Notes under the pieces: generated by a model | What the model saw: only the letters and a program-made list of their open reading frames with translations | Databases searched by the model: none | What the model was told of the DNA's origin: nothing | Translations under genes and position numbers: made by a program | In this document: in pieces, positions 7,504 through 9,441 of the stretch | Layout: each line of letters begins with the position of its first letter | How positions within the stretch are numbered: position 1 is the stretch's first letter | Origin: Alphaproteobacteria bacterium UBA7691 | Lineage (GTDB): Bacteria; Pseudomonadota; Alphaproteobacteria; Ferrovibrionales; Ferrovibrionaceae | Direction of reading: 5' to 3' | DNA length: 9,441 nt | Assembly (NCBI GenBank): GCA_002482765.1 | Contig: DLGP01000141.1 | Location: forward strand, 1 to 9,441

Positions 7504-8733
7504 TCAGATCTTGATTTCGTACTGGGTGGTGTCGTTCGGATTGGCCTTCAGATCGCAAACCGATTGCGTATCCTTGGGCGGCACCTGCGACAGGCTCTTC
7601 ACCACATTCATTTTCTGATCGCGCACTTCCAGCACATGCACATCCAGGATGCAGTGATGGGTTTTTGGATCAACGGTGATCTTGCCGGCCGGGCCTTCAA
7701 TGGAAATGCCGCTTTCCAGCGCTTCGATCACCTTCATGCGGTCGATACTGCCGGCCTTCTTCACGCCGGCGGCCCACAGCATCACGCCCTGATAGGTCGC
7801 CACCGCCAGTTCATGGATCGGCTTGGTGTCGCCGAATTTCTTCTGCCACTTGTCAAGGAAAGCCTTGTTGGCCGGCGTGGCGAGTTCCTTGGAATAGTTA
7901 TAGGCCAGCAGGATGCCGTCGCCTTCCTCCTTGGTCAGCACCACCTGTTCGTTGCCGGCACCCAGGGTGGTGGAGGCCATCGGGATTTTTGACTTCATGC
8001 CCGAAGCGGCCCATTGCCGGTAGAAGGAAAGATGCGCGCCACCCACCAGCGCCGACATCACCATATCCGGCTTGGCACTCTGGATTTTGGCGATGGTGGC
8101 GCCGAAATCAGAGACATCCAGCGGGAAGAAATCGGTCTGGATCACTTCGCCGCCATTCAGCTTGGCGTAATGCGCCACCCATTTTGAGATGATCTGGCCG
8201 TAATTGTAATCGGCGGCCAGGGTGTAAATCTTCTTGCCGAACTTGCCGATGGCATAGGGCATCAGTGCTTCCACCGATTGCGCCGGGGTGACACCGGTGC
8301 AGAAGATGTTGCGGTCGCAGACGCCGCCTTCATATTGCGTGTTGTAGAAATACAGCGTCTTGAAGCGGCCCAGTGTCGGCCGGATCGCCTCGCGTGACGC
8401 GGAGAGGATGCCGCCATGCACCACGGCCACCTTGTCCTTCAGCGCCGCCTGCTGGCCGAACTGGGTGTAGAGCGGGATTTGCGACTGGGTGTCGTAGGTG
8501 GCCTGGCCCACCTTCTGGCCGAGCAGGCCGCCGGCGGCATTGATCTCGTCCAGCGCCAGGATCACGGCCTGATCCATCGGCTTGCCGTAGAGATCGAAGA
8601 TGCCGGACAGATCGTGGATGCTGCCCAGCTTGATTTCGCCATTGGCGGCGAAGGCGCGGCCGGCCAGACCCGTGGCCGCCAGGCCCGAGATTGCGGCAGT
8701 GGATTGCAGGAAAGCACGGCGATCAAACTGCAT
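7504..8733 (-). CDS. Periplasmic substrate-binding protein, UrtA/AmiC/FmdD-like (urea or short-chain amide)
   Basis: Complete 409-residue receptor of the branched-chain/urea/amide importer family (Peripla_BP_5/6 type). The N-terminus has twin arginines in FDRRAFLQ, a hydrophobic stretch and an AFA cleavage site after about residue 29, so Tat export to the periplasm is likely. The mature part starts with IKLGSIHDLSGIF. It carries features I associate with UrtA/AmiC rather than LivK: LYFYNTQYEGGVCDRNIF (127-144), DFGATIAKIQSAKPDMV (209-225) and AGKITVDPKTHH (349-360). Four Cys (139, 145, 361, 393) might form disulfides. The ATG has GGAG 7 nt upstream. It heads the importer genes, about 63 nt after the flotillin stop, and livH starts 9 nt after its end. 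Exact ligand (urea, acetamide, formamide, propionamide or another amide) is unresolved. Confidence 0.9.
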   Translation of the reverse strand: MQFDRRAFLQSTAAISGLAATGLAGRAFAANGEIKLGSIHDLSGIFDLYGKPMDQAVILALDEINAAGGLLGQKVGQATYDTQSQIPLYTQFGQQAALKDKVAVVHGGILSASREAIRPTLGRFKTLYFYNTQYEGGVCDRNIFCTGVTPAQSVEALMPYAIGKFGKKIYTLAADYNYGQIISKWVAHYAKLNGGEVIQTDFFPLDVSDFGATIAKIQSAKPDMVMSALVGGAHLSFYRQWAASGMKSKIPMASTTLGAGNEQVVLTKEEGDGILLAYNYSKELATPANKAFLDKWQKKFGDTKPIHELAVATYQGVMLWAAGVKKAGSIDRMKVIEALESGISIEGPAGKITVDPKTHHCILDVHVLEVRDQKMNVVKSLSQVPPKDTQSVCDLKANPNDTTQYEIKI

Positions 8734-8796
8734 GACAAATCTCCATATGGTTTCGCGATGGGGTGAAAGCAGGTATCAGACTAAGCTGCACGGGAA
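8734..8796 (-). other. Short intergenic gap between flotillin and binding-protein genes
   Basis: A 63-nt spacer. On the transcribed strand it holds the GGAG Shine-Dalgarno of the binding-protein gene (8741-8744). I find no inverted repeat followed by a U-tract, and no good sigma-70 or sigma-54 promoter match. Either the importer genes are read through from the flotillin gene, or their promoter lies in the flotillin 3' end or is of a class I cannot recognise by eye. Confidence 0.5.
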
Positions 8797-9441
8797 TCAG
8801 GGTTTAGCAGTGCCATGGCGTGGCGCGCCGTCAATGGCGCGGCTGATGCCGCCCAGGCCATCGGCGATATCGATGCCAATCTCCTGGCCCAGCTTCTGCA
8901 CGGCGGGCAATTGCAGCGCCATGGCCAGGATGCCATCCACCGCCTGATTGACCAGGCCGCCATTCGGGCCCGTTCCATTCGGGCCTGCGCCATTGCCGGC
9001 AGTGCTGCCGCCCTGGCTGCCATTGCCCAGGCCCAAGCCGCCAATCTGGCTGATGCGGATCGAATCGATCTTTTCCACCGGCTTCATCATCTGGCCAACC
9101 AGCACCGGCAATGTATCCATGCGCAGCTTTTCCAGGCGCATGCGGATCACGGCTTCCGACAGGCCATTCTCGGCCGCGATCAGCGCCGCCTTGCCTTCCG
9201 ATTCAGCCAGCATGGATATGCGCTGGGCGCCGGCCTTGAGCGCGGCGGCGTCGGCTTCGGCGCGCGCCTGCTCGCGGATGGTATCGGTTTCGCTGCGGGT
9301 GCGGGTGTTGTCCACCTCGGCGGCTTCCTCGGCGCGCAACACGGCCAGCAAGCGCATGCGCTCGGCCACCGCCTTGTCTTTTTCGGTTTGCAGCCCTTCC
9401 TGCGCCAGCACCACCTGCACCCGCGCCTGCTCGGCAGCGGG
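8797..9441 (-). CDS. Flotillin-like protein, C-terminal part (5' end beyond the window)
   Basis: The frame is open to the window edge; 214 codons are visible and the N-terminal anchor and SPFH/band-7 domain lie outside. The visible start is an Ala/Glu/Lys/Arg-rich, strongly helical stretch (including GLQTEKDKAVAERMRLLAVL and ARAEADAAALKAGAQRISML) as in flotillin coiled coils. Then come AESEGKAALIAAENGLSE and a conserved C-terminal region LEKLRMDTLPVLVGQMMKPV, followed by KIDSIRIS and a Gly/Asn-rich loop. It ends with a helical tail (QAVDGILAMALQLPAVQKL). Flotillins of this kind (YqiK-like) are membrane-anchored oligomeric scaffolds that organise membrane microdomains. A GTG at 9420 could be taken for a start, but the upstream codons continue the coiled coil, so the gene is simply cut by the window. 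It runs in the same direction as the importer operon; a functional link is unproven. Confidence 0.85.
   Translation of the reverse strand, partial: PAAEQARVQVVLAQEGLQTEKDKAVAERMRLLAVLRAEEAAEVDNTRTRSETDTIREQARAEADAAALKAGAQRISMLAESEGKAALIAAENGLSEAVIRMRLEKLRMDTLPVLVGQMMKPVEKIDSIRISQIGGLGLGNGSQGGSTAGNGAGPNGTGPNGGLVNQAVDGILAMALQLPAVQKLGQEIGIDIADGLGGISRAIDGAPRHGTAKP
8960..8985 (-). repeat. Two-copy 15-bp-period direct repeat in the flotillin Gly/Asn loop
   Basis: The 11-bp unit ccattcgggcc occurs at 8960-8970 and 8975-8985 and codes for GPNGT-GPNGG. It lies in a Gly/Asn/Ser-rich flexible loop between the flotillin C-terminal core and the final helix, and probably arose by slippage. It may vary in copy number between strains. 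Confidence 0.7.

Noticed and set aside
4882..8733. Assignment as a branched-chain amino acid (Leu/Ile/Val) importer
   Set aside because: The protein family names are Liv-like, but receptor and ATPase motifs resemble the Urt/amide branch and the operon carries amide hydrolases. Leucine transport is not excluded but is less likely.
9409..9420. GTG at 9420 as the true start of the flotillin-like gene
   Set aside because: The frame stays open to the window edge, upstream codons continue the Ala/Glu/Arg coiled coil, and a flotillin without its SPFH domain would be abnormal.

Overview
The window is GC-rich, tightly packed and read entirely from the minus strand. Gene order in the direction of transcription runs from high to low coordinates. 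Codon choice (mostly GCC, CTG, GGC, AGC, CGC), the Tat-type signal on the binding protein and the gene families present suggest a proteobacterium, most likely an alphaproteobacterium. This is an inference, because no taxonomic marker gene is present.

Layout in transcription order: (1) 9441-8797, the C-terminal part of a flotillin-like membrane-scaffold protein, cut off by the window edge. (2) A gap of about 60 bp, then a gap-free gene string 8733-4882 encoding a HAAT-family ABC importer: a UrtA/AmiC/FmdD-like periplasmic binding protein, the permeases LivH and LivM, and the ATPase LivG. (3) 4879-2405, one uninterrupted reading frame joining the second ATPase (LivF/UrtE type) to a complete amidase-signature hydrolase through a linker of about 75 residues rich in Ala, Pro and Ser. 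(4) 2379-688, an acyl-CoA synthetase of the ACSF2/FadD-like type. (5) 657-22, a nicotinamidase (PncA). Spacings from the binding protein to pncA run from a 14-nt overlap to 30 nt, so these seven genes probably form one operon.

The genes read as one pathway. The binding protein resembles urea/short-chain-amide receptors rather than leucine receptors. The amidase resembles the Rhodococcus nitrile-pathway amidase and keeps its Lys-Ser-Ser triad. The ligase could activate the released carboxylic acid to a CoA thioester. The nicotinamidase is a second amide hydrolase. A plausible model is uptake of an amide, deamidation at the membrane, and CoA activation of the acid, with ammonia as nitrogen source. 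The most unusual item is the importer-ATPase/amidase fusion. It keeps a good Shine-Dalgarno and an ATG exactly where a stand-alone amidase would start, and the codons just before that ATG look like former intergenic DNA. The fusion may therefore be fairly recent, and the locus may make both fused and free amidase.

There is no stretch over 300 bp without a gene. I see no RNA gene, insertion sequence, CRISPR array, regulator gene or convincing intrinsic terminator.
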